NCBI GenBank assembly: GCA_951230915.1
Contig: OX579637.1
Coordinates: forward strand, 15,996,001 to 16,060,000
DNA from: Antitrichia curtipendula
Lineage: Eukaryota > Streptophyta > Bryopsida > Hypnales > Leucodontaceae
DNA: 64,000 bases
Direction of reading: 5' to 3'
Both the position numbers and the translations under genes were made by a program. The notes below the pieces were generated by a model. It saw nothing but the letters and a program-made list of their open reading frames with translations, did not search any database and was not told the DNA's origin. Of this stretch, positions 41,444-55,260 are shown in pieces (position 1 is the first letter of the stretch; each line of letters starts with the position of its first letter).

Positions 41444-42534
41444 CAACTTCTACGATTTGTGTGAAGTCTGTTTCAAACTGAAATTCTATGACATTTGATG
41501 TTAGACACCATTAAAGTACAGATTGGACCTTATTCTCTATTTTTTGGAATTGACGTGCGATTGGATTGCAATTACATATCAAATTAGTATTTGTGGGCAT
41601 TTAAGTACTTGAGGGTAACTATTTGCAACTTGTACGATTTGTGTGAAGTCTCTTTCAAAATGAAATTCTATGACATTTGATGTTTGACACCATTAAAGTA
41701 CAGATTGGACCTTATTCTCTATTTTTTGGAATTGACGTGCGATTGGCTTGCAATTACATATCAAATTAGTATTTCTAGGCATTTAAGTACTTGAGGGTAA
41801 GTATTTGCAACTTGTACGATTTGTGTGAAGTCTCTTTCAAAATGGAATTCTATGACATTTGATGTTTGACACCATTAAAGTACAGATTGGACCTTATTCT
41901 CTATTTTTTGGAATTGACGTGCGATTGGATTGCAATTACATATCAAATTAATATTTGTGGGCATTTAGGTACTTGAGGGTAACTATTTGCAACTTGTACG
42001 ATTTGTGTGAAGTCTCTTTCAAAATGAAACTCTATGACATTTGATGTTTGACACCATTAAAGTACAGATTGGACCTTATTCTCTATTCTTTTGAATTGAC
42101 GTGCGATTGGCTTGCAATTAATTATCAAATTAATATTTGTGGGCATTCAAGTACTTGAGGGTAACTATTTGCAACTTGTACGATTTGTGTGAAGTCTCTT
42201 TCAAAATGAAATTCTATGACATTTGATGTTTGACACCATTAAAGTACAGATTGGACCTTATTCTCTATTTTTTGGAATTGACGTGCGATTGGATTGCAAT
42301 TACATATCAAATTAGTATTTGTGGGCATTTAGGTACTTGAGGGTAACTATTTGCAACTTGTACGATTTGTGTGAAGTCTCTTTCAAAATGAAATTCTATG
42401 ACATTTGATGTTTGACACCATTAATGTACAGGTTGGACTTATTCTATATTCTTTTGAATGGACGTGCGATTGGATTGCAATTACATATCAAATTAGTATT
42501 TGTGGGCATTGAAGTACTTGAGGGTAACTATTTG
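41444..42534 (+). repeat. Dispersed 6-monomer cassette (1091 bp), copy 2 of 4
   Basis: The same six-monomer order as 30174-31264, at an offset of 11270 bases (62 monomers). CAACTTCTACG at 41444, TTTCTAGGC near 41773 and GGGCATTCAA at 41141+1000 (42141) mark it. The next monomer (from 42535) also matches the one after copy 1, including the rare GTGCAATTGG, so the long-range duplication continues beyond the cassette to about 43626 with one type B monomer missing. Confidence 0.83.
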
Positions 42535-42897
42535 CAACTTGTACGATTTGTGTGAAGTCTCTTTCAAAATGAAATTCTATGACATTTGATGTTTGACACC
42601 ATTATTGTACAGGTTGGACTTATTCTATATTCTTTTGAATGGACGTGCAATTGGATTGCAATTACATATCAAATTAGTATTTGTGCGCATTTAAGTACTT
42701 GAGGGTAACTATTTGCAACTTGTACGATTTCTGTGAAGTCTGTTTCAAACTGAAATTCTATGACATTTGATGTTAGACACCATTAAAGTACAGATTGGAC
42801 CTTATTCTCTATTTTTTGGAATTGACGTGCGATTGGATTGCAATTACATATCAAATTAATATTTGTGGGCATTTAAGTACTTGAGGGTAACTATTTG

Positions 42898-43625
42898 CAA
42901 CTTGTACGATTTGTATGAAGTCTCTTTCAAAATGAAATTCTATGACATTTGATGTTTGACACCATTAAAGTACAGATTGGACCTTATTCTCTATTATTTG
43001 GAATTGACGTGCGATTGGATTGCAATTACATATCAAATTAATATTTGTGGGCATTTAGATATTTGAGGGTAACTATTTGCAACTTGTACGATTTGTGTGA
43101 AGTCTCTTTCAAAATCAAATTCTATGACATTTGATGTTTGACACCATTAAAGTACAGATTGGACCTTATTCTCTATTCTTTTGAATGGACGTGCGATTGG
43201 CTTGAAATTACACATCAAATTAATATTTGTGGGCATTTAGGTACTTGAGGGTAACTATTTGCAACTTGTACGATTTGTGTGAAGTCTCTTTCAAACTGAA
43301 ATTCTATGACATTTGATGTTTGACACCATTAAAGTACAGATTGGACCTTATTCTCTATTATTTGGAATTGACGTGCGATTGGATTCCAATTACATATCAA
43401 ATTAATATTTGTGGGCATTGAAGTACTTGAGGGTAACTATTTGCAACTTGTACGATTTGTGTGAAGTCTCTTTCAAAATGAAATTCTATGACATTTGATG
43501 TTTGACACCATTAAAGTACAGATTGGACCTTATTCTCTATACTTTTGAATGGACGTGCGATTGGCTTGCAATTACACATCAAATTAATATTTGTGGGCAT
43601 TTAGGTAATTGAGGGTAACTATTTG
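42898..43625 (+). repeat. 728-bp four-monomer cassette, fourth copy
   Basis: Matches the 31809-32536 cassette at an offset of 11089 bases: GGCTTGAAATTACAC at 43200 against 32111 and GGTAATTGAG at 43604 against 32515. Compared with the preceding 1091-bp cassette pair (offset 11270), the 181-base smaller offset means that one type B monomer seen at about 31628-31808 is absent here. Small changes include AAAATCAAATTC near 43113 and ATTGAAG in place of ATTTAGG in the third monomer. Confidence 0.8.
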
Positions 43626-43799
43626 CAACTTGTACGATTTGTGTGAAGTCTCTTTCAAAATGAAATTCTATGACATTTGATGTTTGACACCATTAAAGTA
43701 CAGATTGGACCTTATTCTCTATTTTTTGGAATTGACGTGCGATTGGATTGCAATTACATATCAAATTAATATTTGTGGGCATTTAGGTACTTGAGGGTA

Positions 43800-46700
43800 A
43801 CTATTTGCAACTTGTACGATTTGTGTGAAGTTTCCTTCAAAATGAAATTCTATGACATTTGATGTTTGACACCATTAAAGTACAGATTGGGTCTTATTCT
43901 CTATTTTTTGGAATTGACGTGCGATTGGATTGCAATTACATATCAAATTAATATTTGTGCGCATTTAAGTACTTGAGGGTAACTATTTGCAACTTGTACG
44001 ATTTGTGTGAAGTCTGTTTCAAACTGAAATTCTATGACATTTGATGTTAGACACCATTAAAGTACAGATTGGACCTTATTCTCTATTTTTTGGAATTGAC
44101 GTGCGATTGGATTGCAATTACATATCAAATTAATATTTGTGGGCATTTAAGTACTTGAGGGTAACTATTTGCAACTTGTACGATTTGTATGAAGTCTCTT
44201 TCAAAATGAAATTCTATGACATTTGATGTTTGACACCATTAATGTACAGGTTGGACTTATTCTATATTCTTTTGAATGGACGTGCGATTGGATTGCAATT
44301 ACATATCAAATTAGTATTTGTGGGCATTTAAGTACTTGAGGGTAACTATTTGCAACTTGTACGATTTGTGTGAAGTCTCTTTCAAAATGAAATTCTATGA
44401 CATTTGATGTTTGACACCATTAAAGTACAGATTGGACCTTATTCTCTATTTTTTGGAATTGACGTGCGATTGGATTGCAATTACATATCAAATTAATATT
44501 TGTGGGCATTTAGATATTTGAGGGTAACTATTTGCAACTTGTACGATTTGTGTGAAGTCTCTTTCAAAATGAAGTTCTATGACATTTGATGTTTGACACC
44601 ATTAAAGTTCAGATTGGACCTTATTCTCTATTTTTTGGAATTGACGTGCGATTGGATTGCAATTACATATCAAATTAATATTTGTGGGCATTGAAGTACT
44701 TGAGGGTAACTATTTGCAACTTGTACGATTTGTGTGAAGTCTCTTTCAAAATGAAATTCTATGACATTTGATGTTTGACACCATTAAAGTACAGATTGGA
44801 CCTTATTCTCTATTTTTTGGAATTGACGTGCGATTGGATTGCAATTACATATCAAATTAATATTTGTGGGCATTTAGGTATTTGAGGGTAACTATTTGCA
44901 ACTTGTACGATTTGTGTGAAGTCTCTTTCAAAATGAAATTCTATGACATTTGATGTTTGACACCATTAAAGTACAGATTGGACCTTATTCTCTATTTTTT
45001 GGAATTGACGTGCGATTGGATTGCAATTACATATCAAATTAATATTTCTGCGCATTTAAGTACTTGAGGGTAACTATTTGCAACTTGTACGATTTGTGTG
45101 AAGTCTGTTTCAAAATGAAATTCTATGACATTTGATGTTAGACACCATTAAAGTACAGATTGGACCTTATTCTCTATTCTTTTGAATGGACGTGCGATTG
45201 GCTTGCAATTACACATCAAATTAATATTTGTGGGCATTTAGGTACTTGAGGGTAACTATTTGCAACTTGTACGATTTGTATGAAGTCTCTTTCAAAATGA
45301 AATTCTATGACATTTGATGTTTGACACCATTAATGTACAGGTTGGACTTATTCTATATTCTTTTGAATGGACGTGCGATTGGATTGCAATTACATATCAA
45401 ATTAGTATTTGTGGGCATTTAGGTACTTGAGGGTAACTATTTGCAACTTGTACGATTTGTGTGAAGTCTCTTTCAAAATGAAATTCTATGACATTTGATG
45501 TTTGACACCATTAAAGTACAGATTGGACCTTATTCTCTATTTTTTGGAATTGACGTGCGATTGGATTGCAATTACATATCAAATTAATATTTGTGGGCAT
45601 TTAGATACTTGAGGGTAACTATTTGCAACTTGTACGATTTGTGTGAAGTTTCCTTCAAAATGAAATTCTATGACATTTGATGTTTGACACCATTAAAGTA
45701 CAGATTGGGTCTTATTCTCTATTTTTTGGAATTGACGTGCGATTGGATTGCAATTACATATCAAATTAATATTTGTGCGCATTTAAGTACTTGAGGGTAA
45801 CTATTTGCAACTTGTACGATTTGTGTGAAGTCTCTTTCAAAATGAAGTTCTATGACATTTGATGTTTGACACCATTAAAGTTCAGATTGGACCTTATTCT
45901 CTATTTTTTGGAATTGACGTGCGATTGGATTGCAATTACATATCAAATTAATATTTGTGGGCATTTAGGTATTTGAGGGTAACTATTTGCAACTTGTACG
46001 ATTTGTGTGAAGTCTCTTTCAAAATGAAGTTCTATGACATTTGATGTTTGACACCATTAAAGTTCAGATTGGACCTTATTCTCTATTTTTTGGAATTGAC
46101 GTGCGATTGGATTGCAATTACATATCAAATTAATATTTGTGGGCATTGAAGTACTTGAGGGTAACTATTTGCAACTTGTACGATTTGTGTGAAGTCTCTT
46201 TCAAAATGAAATTCTATGACATTTGATGTTTGACACCATTAAAGTACAGATTGGACCTTATTCTCTATTTTTTGGAATTGACGTGCGATTGGATTGCAAT
46301 TACATATCAAATTAATATTTGTGGGCATTTAGGTATTTGAGGGTAACTATTTGCAACTTGTACGATTTGTGTGAAGTCTCTTTCAAAATGAAATTCTATG
46401 ACATTTGATGTTTGACACCATTAAAGTACAGATTGGACCTTATTCTCTATTTTTTGGAATTGACGTGCGATTGGATTGCAATTACATATCAAATTAATAT
46501 TTCTGCGCATTTAAGTACTTGAGGGTAACTATTTGCAACTTGTACGATTTGTGTGAAGTCTGTTTCAAAATGAAATTCTATGACATTTGATGTTAGACAC
46601 CATTAAAGTACAGATTGGACCTTATTCTCTATTCTTTTGAATGGACGTGCGATTGGCTTGCAATTACACATCAAATTAATATTTGTGGGCATTTAGGTAC

Positions 46701-46910
46701 TTGAGGGTAACTATTTGCAACTTGTACGATTTGTGTGAAGTCTCTTTCAAAATGAAATTCTATGACATTTGATGTTTGACACCATTAAAGTACAGATTGG
46801 ACCTTATTCTCTATTTTTTAGAATTGACGTGCGATTGGATTGCAATTACATATCAAATTAATATTTGTGGGCATTTAGGTACTTGAGGGTAACTATTTGC
46901 AACTTGTACG
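43800..46910 (+). repeat. Variable-length HOR copies (1818 and 1455 bp spacings), same family as 26-30 kb
   Basis: TTGGGTCTTATTC at 43887 and 45705 are 1818 bases apart, and TTTCTGCGCA at 45045 and 46500 are 1455 bases apart, which is 8 monomers. The second unit is therefore shortened. It also lacks the GTATGAAG type B monomer that normally follows the GGCTTGCAATTACACAT monomer (compare 45281 onward with 46728 onward). Boundaries are approximate. Confidence 0.72.
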
Positions 46911-47445
46911 ATTTGTGTGAAGTTTCCTTCAAAATGAAATTCTATGACATTTGATGTTTGACACCATTAAAGTACAGATTGGACCTTATTCTCTATTTTT
47001 TGGAATTGACGTGCGATTGGATTGCAATTACATATCAAATTAATATTTGTGGGCATTTAGGTATTTGAGGGTAACTATTTGCAACTTGTACGATTTGTGT
47101 GAAGTCTCTTTCAAAATGAAATTCTATGACATTTGATGTTTGACACCATTAAAGTACAGATTGGACCTTATTCTCTATTTTTTGGAATTGACGTGCGATT
47201 GGATTGCAATTACATATCAAATTAATATTTGTGGGCATTGAAGTACTTGAGGGTAACTATTTGCAACTTGTACGATTTGTGTGAAGTCTCTTTCAAAATG
47301 AAATTCTATGACATTTGATGTTTGACTCCATTAAAGTACAGATTGGACCTTATTCTCTATTTTTTGGAATTGACGTGCGATTGGATTGCAATTACATATC
47401 AAATTAATATTTGTGCGCATTTAAGTACTTGAGGGTAACTATTTG

Positions 47446-48536
47446 CAACTTCTACGATTTGTGTGAAGTCTGTTTCAAACTGAAATTCTATGACATTTGA
47501 TGTTTGACACCATTAAAGTACAGATTGGACCTTATTCTCTATTTTTTGGAATTGACGTGCGATTGGATTGCAATTACATATCAAATTAGTATTTGTGGGC
47601 ATTTAAGTACTTGAGGGTAACTATTTGCAACTTGTACGATTTGTGTGAAGTTTCCTTCAAAATGAAATTCTATGACATTTGATGTTTGACACCATTAAAG
47701 TACAGATTGGACCTTATTCTCTATTTTTTGGAATTGACGTGCGATTGGCTTGCAATTACATATCAAATTAGTATTTCTAGGCATTTAAGTACTTGAGGGT
47801 AAGTATTTGCAACTTGTACGATTTGTGTGAAGTCTCTTTCAAAATGGAATTCTATGACATTTGATGTTTGACACCATTAAAGTACAGATTGGACCTTATT
47901 CTCTATTTTTTGGAATTGACGTGCGATTGGATTGCAATTACATATCAAATTAATATTTGTGGGCATTTAGGTATTTGAGGGTAACTATTTGCAACTTGTA
48001 CGATTTGTGTGAAGTCTCTTTCAAAATGAAACTCTATGACATTTGATGTTTGACACCATTAAAGTACAGATTGGACCTTATTCTCTATTCTTTTGAATTG
48101 ACGTGCGATTGGCTTGCAATTAATTATCAAATTAATATTTGTGGGCATTCAAGTACTTGAGGGTAACTATTTGCAACTTGTACGATTTGTGTGAAGTCTC
48201 TTTCAAAATGAAATTCTATGACATTTGATGTTTGACACCATTAAAGTACAGATTGGACCTTATTCTCTATTTTTTGGAATTGACGTGCGATTGGATTGCA
48301 ATTACATATCAAATTAGTATTTGTGGGCATTTAGGTACTTGAGGGTAACTATTTGCAACTTGTACGATTTGTGTGAAGTCTCTTTCAAAATGAAATTCTA
48401 TGACATTTGATGTTTGACACCATTAATGTACAGGTTGGACTTATTCTATATTCTTTTGAATGGACGTGCGATTGGATTGCAATTACATATCAAATTAGTA
48501 TTTGTGGGCATTGAAGTACTTGAGGGTAATTATTTG
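47446..48536 (+). repeat. Dispersed 6-monomer cassette (1091 bp), copy 3 of 4
   Basis: The same six-monomer order, 6002 bases (33 monomers) after copy 2. Markers are CAACTTCTACG at 47446, TTTCTAGGC near 47775, AATGGAATTC near 47844 and GGGCATTCAA at 48143. It carries GTTTCCTTC in monomer 2 like copies 1 and 4, whereas copy 2 has GTCTCTTTC. Monomer 1 has TTTGACACC where the other copies have TTAGACACC. Confidence 0.82.
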
Positions 48537-51444
48537 CAACTTGTACGATTTGTGTGAAGTCTCTTTCAAAATGAAATTCTATGACATTTGATGTTTGACA
48601 CCATTATTGTACAGGTTGGACTTATTCTATATTCTTTTGAATGGACGTGCGATTGGATTGCAATTACATATCAAATTAGTATTTGTGCGCATTTAAGTAC
48701 TTGAGGGTAACTATTTGCAACTTGTACGATTTGTGTGAAGTCTGTTTCAAACTGAAATTCTATGACATTTGATGTTTGACACCATTAAAGTACAGGTTGG
48801 ACCTTATTCTATATTCTTTTGAATGGACGTGCGATTGGCTTGCAATTAATTATCAAATTAATATTTGTGGGCATTTAAGTACTTGAGGGTAACTATTTGC
48901 AACTTGTACGATTTGTGTGAAGTTTCCTTCAAAATGAAATTCTATGGCATTTGATGTTTGACACCATTAATGTACAGGTTGGACTTATTCTATATTCTTT
49001 TGAATGGACGTGCGATTGGATTGCAATTACATATCAAATTAATATTTGTGGGCATTTAGGTACTTGAGGGTAAGTATTTGCAACTTGTACGATTTGTGTG
49101 AAGTCTCTTTCAAAATGAAATTCTATGACATTTGATGTTTGACACCATTAAAGTACAGATTGGACCTTATTCTCTATTCTTTTGAATGGACGTGCGATTG
49201 GCTTGCAATTAATTATCAAATTAATATTTGTGGGCATTTAGGTATTTGAGGGTAACTATTTGCAACTTGTACGATTTGTGTGAAGTCTCTTTCAAAATGA
49301 AACTCTATGACATTTGATGTTTGACACCATTAAAGTACAGATTGGACCTTATTCTCTATTCTTTTGAATTGACGTGCGATTGGCTTGCAATTAATTATCA
49401 AATTAATATTTGTGCGCATTTAAGTACTTGAGGGTAACTATTTGCAACTTGTACGATTTGTGTGAAGTTTCCTTCAAAATGAAATTCTATGACATTTGAT
49501 GTTTGACACGATTAAAGTACAGATTGGACCTTATTCTCTATTTTTTGGAATTGACGTGCGATTGGCTTGCAATTACATATCAAATTAGTATTTGTAGGCA
49601 TTTAAGTACTTGAGGGTAACTATTTGCAACTTGTACGATTTGTGTGAAGTCTGTTTCAAACTGAAATTCTATGACATTTGATGTTAGACACCATTAAAGT
49701 ACAGATTGGACCTTATTCTCTATTCTTTTGAATGGACGTGCGATTGGCTTGCAATTACACATCAAATTAATAATTGTGGGCATTTAGGTACTTGAGGGTA
49801 ACTATTTGCAACTTGTACGATTTGTGTGAAGTCTCTTTCAAAATGAAATTCTATGACATTTGATGTTTGACACCATTAAAGTACAGATTGGACCTTATTC
49901 TCTATTATTTGGAATTGACGTGCGATTGGATTCCAATTACATATCAAATTAATATTTGTGGGCATTTAGGTATTTGAGGGTAACTATTTGCAACTTGTAC
50001 GATTTGTGTGAAGTCTCTTTCAAAATGAAACTCTATGACATTTGATGTTTGACACCATTAAAGTACAGATTGGACCTTATTCTCTATACTTTTGAATGGA
50101 CGTGCGATTGGCTTGCAATTACACATCAAATTAATATTTGTGGGCATTTAGGTACTTGAGGGTAACTATTTGCAACTTGTACGATTTGTGTGAAGTCTCT
50201 TTGAAAATGGAATTCTATGACATTTGATGTTTGACACCATTAAAGTACAGATTGGACCTTATTCTCTATTTTTTGGAATTGACGTGCGATTCGATTGCAA
50301 TTAATTATCAAATTATCATTTGTGGGCATTTAGGTACTTGAGGGTAACTATTTGCAACTTGTACGATTTGTGTGAAGTCTCTTTCAAAATGAAATTCTAT
50401 GACATTTGATGTTTGACACCATTATTGTACAGGTTGGACTTATTCTATATTCTTTTGAATGGACGTGCGATTGGATTGCAATTACATATCAAATTAATAT
50501 TTGTGGGCATTTAAGTATTTGAGGGTAACTATTTGCAACTTGTACGATTTGTGTGAAGTTTCCTTCAAAATGAAATTCTATGACATTTGATGTTTGACAC
50601 CATTAAAGTACAGATTGGACCTTATTCTCTATTTTTTGGAATTGACGTGCGATTGGATTGCAATTACATATCAAATTAATATTTGTGCGCATTTAAGTAC
50701 TTGAGGGTAACTATTTGCAAGTTGTACGATTTGTGTGAAGTTTCCTTCAAAATGAAATTCTATGACATTTGATGTTTGACACCATTAAAGTACAGATTGG
50801 ACCTTATTCTCTATTTTTTGGAATTGACGTGCGATTGGATTGCAATTACATATCAAATTAATATTTGTGCGCATTTAAGTACTTGAGGGTAACTATTTGC
50901 AACTTGTACGATTTGTGTGAAGTTTCCTTCAAAATGAAATTCTATGACATTTGATGTTTGACACCATTAATGTACAGGTTGGACTTATTCTATATTCTTT
51001 TGAATGGACGTGCGATTGGATTGCAATTACATATCAAATTAATATTTGTGGGCATTTAGGTACTTGAGGGTAAGTATTTGCAACTTGTACGATTTGTGTG
51101 AACTCTCTTTCAAAATGAAATTCTATGACATTTGATGTTTGACACCATTAAAGTACAGATTGGACCTTATTCTCTATTCTTTTGAATGGACGTGCGATTG
51201 GCTTGCAATTAATTATCAAATTAATATTTGTGGGCATTTAGGTACTTGAGGGTAACTATTTGCAACTTGTACGACTTGTGCGAAGTCTCTTTCAAAATGA
51301 AATTCTATGACATTTGATGTTAGACACCATTAAAGTACAGATTGGACCTTATTCTCTATTTTTTGGAATTGACGTGCGATGCGATTGCAATTAATTATCA
51401 AATTAATATTTGTGGGCATTTAGGTACTTGAGGGTAACTATTTG

Positions 51445-53986
51445 CAACTTGTACGATTTGTATGAAGTCTCTTTCAAAATGAAATTCTATGACATTTGAT
51501 GTTTGACACCATTAATGTACAGGTTGGACTTATTCTATATTCTTTTGAATGGACGTGCGATTGGATTGCAATTACATATCAAATTAATATTTGTGCGCAT
51601 TTAAGTACTTGAGGGTAACTATTTGCAAGTTGTACGATTTGTGTGAAGTCTGTTTCAAACTGAAATTCTATGACATTTGATGTTAGACACCATTAAAGTA
51701 CAGATTGGACCTTATTCTCTATTTTTTGGAATTGACGTGCGATTGGATTGCAATTACATATCAAATTAATATTTGTGCGCATTTAAGTACTTGAGGGTAA
51801 CTATTTGCAAGTTGTACGATTTGTGTGAAGTCTGTTTCAAACTGAAATTCTATGACATTTGATGTTAGACACCATTAAAGTACAGATTGGACCTTATTCT
51901 CTATTTTTTGGAATTGACGTGCGATTGGCTTGCAATTACATATCAAATTAGTATTTGTAGGCATTTAAGTACTTGAGGGTAACTATTTGCAACTTGTACG
52001 ATTTGTGTGAAGTCTCTTTCAAAATGAAATTCTATGACATTTGATGTTTGTCACCATTAAAGTACAGATTGGACCTTATTCTCTATTTTTTGGAATTGAC
52101 GTGCGATTGGATTGCAATTACATATCAAATTAATATTTGTGCGCATTTAAGTACTTGAGGGTAACTATTTGCAACTTGTACGATTTGTATGAAGTCTCTT
52201 TCAAAATGAAATTCTATGACATTTGATGTTTGACACCATTAATGTACAGGTTGGACTTATTCTATATTCTTTTGAATGGACGTGCGATTGGATTGCAATT
52301 ACATATCAAATTAATATTTGTGGGCATTTAGGTACTTGAGGGTAAGTATTTGCAACTTGTACGATTTGTGTGAAGTCTCTTTCAAAATGAAATTCTATGA
52401 CATTTGATGTTTGACACCATTAAAGTACAGATTGGACCTTATTCTCTATTCTTTTGAATGGACGTGCGATTGGCTTGCAATTAATTATCAAATTAATATT
52501 TGTGGGCATTTAGGTACTTGAGGGTAACTATTTGCAACTTGTACGATTTGTATGAAGTCTCTTTCAAAATGAAATTCTATGACATTTGATGTTTGACACC
52601 ATTAATGTACAGGTTGGACTTATTCTATATTCTTTTGAATGGACGTGCGATTGGATTGCAATTACATATCAAATTAGTATTTGTGGGCATTTAGGTACTT
52701 GAGGGTAACTATTTGCAACTTGTACGATTTGTATGAAGTCTCTTTCAAAATGAAATTCTATGACATTTGATGTTTGACACCATTAATGTACAGGTTGGAC
52801 TTATTCTATATTCTTTTGAATGGACGTGCGATTGGATTGCAATTACATATCAAATTAATATTTGTGCGCATTTAAGTACTTGAGGGTAACTATTTGCAAG
52901 TTGTACGATTTGTGTGAAGTCTGTTTCAAACTGAAATTCTATGACATTTGATGTTAGACACCATTAAAGTACAGATTGGACCTTATTCTCTATTTTTTGG
53001 AATTGACGTGCGATTGGATTGCAATTACATATCAAATTAATATTTGTGCGCATTTAAGTACTTGAGGGTAACTATTTGCAAGTTGTACGATTTGTGTGAA
53101 GTCTGTTTCAAACTGAAATTCTATGACATTTGATGTTAGACACCATTAAAGTACAGATTGGACCTTATTCTCTATTTTTTGGAATTGACGTGCGATTGGC
53201 TTGCAATTACATATCAAATTAGTATTTGTAGGCATTTAAGTACTTGAGGGTAACTATTTGCAACTTGTACGATTTGTGTGAAGTCTCTTTCAAAATGAAA
53301 TTCTATGACATTTGATGTTTGTCACCATTAAAGTACAGATTGGACCTTATTCTCTATTTTTTGGAATTGACGTGCGATTGGATTGCAATTACATATCAAA
53401 TTAATATTTGTGCGCATTTAAGTACTTGAGGGTAACTATTTGCAACTTGTACGATTTGTATGAAGTCTCTTTCAAAATGAAATTCTATGACATTTGATGT
53501 TTGACACCATTAATGTACAGGTTGGACTTATTCTATATTCTTTTGAATGGACGTGCGATTGGATTGCAATTACATATCAAATTAATATTTGTGGGCATTT
53601 AGGTACTTGAGGGTAAGTATTTGCAACTTGTACGATTTGTGTGAAGTCTCTTTCAAAATGAAATTCTATGACATTTGATGTTTGACACCATTAAAGTACA
53701 GATTGGACCTTATTCTCTATTCTTTTGAATGGACGTGCGATTGGCTTGCAATTAATTATCAAATTAATATTTGTGGGCATTTAGGTACTTGAGGGTAACT
53801 ATTTGCAACTTGTACGATTTGTATGAAGTCTCTTTCAAAATGAAATTCTATGACATTTGATGTTTGACACCATTAATGTACAGGTTGGACTTATTCTATA
53901 TTCTTTTGAATGGACGTGCGATTGGATTGCAATTACATATCAAATTAGTATTTGTGGGCATTTAGGTACTTGAGGGTAACTATTTG
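51445..53986 (+). repeat. Tandem 7-mer HOR, two near-identical copies of 1271 bp
   Basis: Copy 1 is 51445-52715 and copy 2 is 52716-53986. Anchors 1271 apart are two successive CAAGTTGTACG monomers (51626 and 52897; 51808 and 53079), GATGTTTGTCACC (about 52045 and 53316), GTAGGCATTT and GGGTAAGTATTTG. I found no difference between the copies on reading them side by side, although I did not align every base. This is one of the most recent duplications in the window, or alternatively an assembly duplication. Confidence 0.88.
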
Positions 53987-54168
53987 CAACTTGTACGATT
54001 TGTGTGAAGTCTGTTTCAAACTGAACTTCTATGACATTTGATGTTTGACACCATTAAAGTACAGATTGGACCTTATTCTCTATTTTTTGGAATTGACGTG
54101 CGATTGGATTGCAATTACATATCAAATTAATATTTGTGGGCATTTAGGTACTTGAGGGTAACTATTTG

Positions 54169-55260
54169 CAACTTGTACGATTTGTGTGAAGTTTCCTTCA
54201 AAATGAAATTCTATGACATTTGATGTTTGACACCATTAAAGTACAGATTGGACCTTATTCTCTATTTTTTGGAATTGACGTGCGATTGGATTGCAATTAC
54301 ATATCAAATTAATATTTGTGCGCATTTAAGTACTTGAGGGTAACTATTTGCAACTTGTACGATTTGTGTGAAGTCTGTTTCAAACTGAAATTCTATGACA
54401 TTTGATGTTAGACACCATTAAAGTACAGATTGGACCTTATTCTCTATTTTTTGGAATTGACGTGCGATTCGATTGCAATTACATATCAAATTAATATTTG
54501 TGGGCATTGAAGTACTTGAGGGTAACTATTTGCAACTTGTACGATTTGTGTGAAGTCTCTTTCAAAATGAAATTCTATGACATTTGATGTTTGACACCAT
54601 TAAAGTACAGATTGGACCTTATTCTCTATTTTTTGGAATTGACGTGCGATTGGATTGCAATTACATATCAAATTAATATTTGTGCGCATTTAAGTACTTG
54701 AGGGTAACTATTTGCAACTTGTACGATTTGTGTGAAGTTTCCTTCAAAATGAAATTCTATGACATTTGATGTTTGACACCATTAAAGTACAGATTGGACC
54801 TTATTCTCTATTTTTTGGAATTGACGTGCGATTGGATTGCAATTACATATCAAATTAATATTTGTGCGCATTTAAGTACTTGAGGGTAACTATTTGCAAC
54901 TTGTACGATTTGTGTGAAGTCTGTTTCAAACTGAAATTCTATGACATTTGATGTTAGACACCATTAAAGTACAGATTGGACCTTATTCTCTATTTTTTGG
55001 AATTGACGTGCGATTCGATTGCAATTACATATCAAATTAATATTTGTGGGCATTGAAGTACTTGAGGGTAACTATTTGCAACTTGTACGATTTGTGTGAA
55101 GTCTCTTTCAAAATGAAATTCTATGACATTTGATGTTTGACACCATTAAAGTACAGATTGGACCTTATTCTCTATTTTTTGGAATTGACGTGCGATTGGA
55201 TTGCAATTACATATCAAATTAATATTTGTGCGCATTTAAGTACTTGAGGGTAACTATTTG
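54169..55260 (+). repeat. Tandem 3-mer HOR, two copies of 546 bp
   Basis: Copy 1 is 54169-54714 and copy 2 is 54715-55260. Monomer 1 has GTTTCCTTC and GCGC. Monomer 2 has TTTCAAACTG, TTAGACACC, CGATTCGATTG and ATTGAAG. Monomer 3 has TCTTTCAAAATG and GCGC. The anchor CGATTCG recurs at 54465 and 55011. All three monomers are 182 bp, giving exactly 546. No difference was seen between the copies. Confidence 0.85.
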
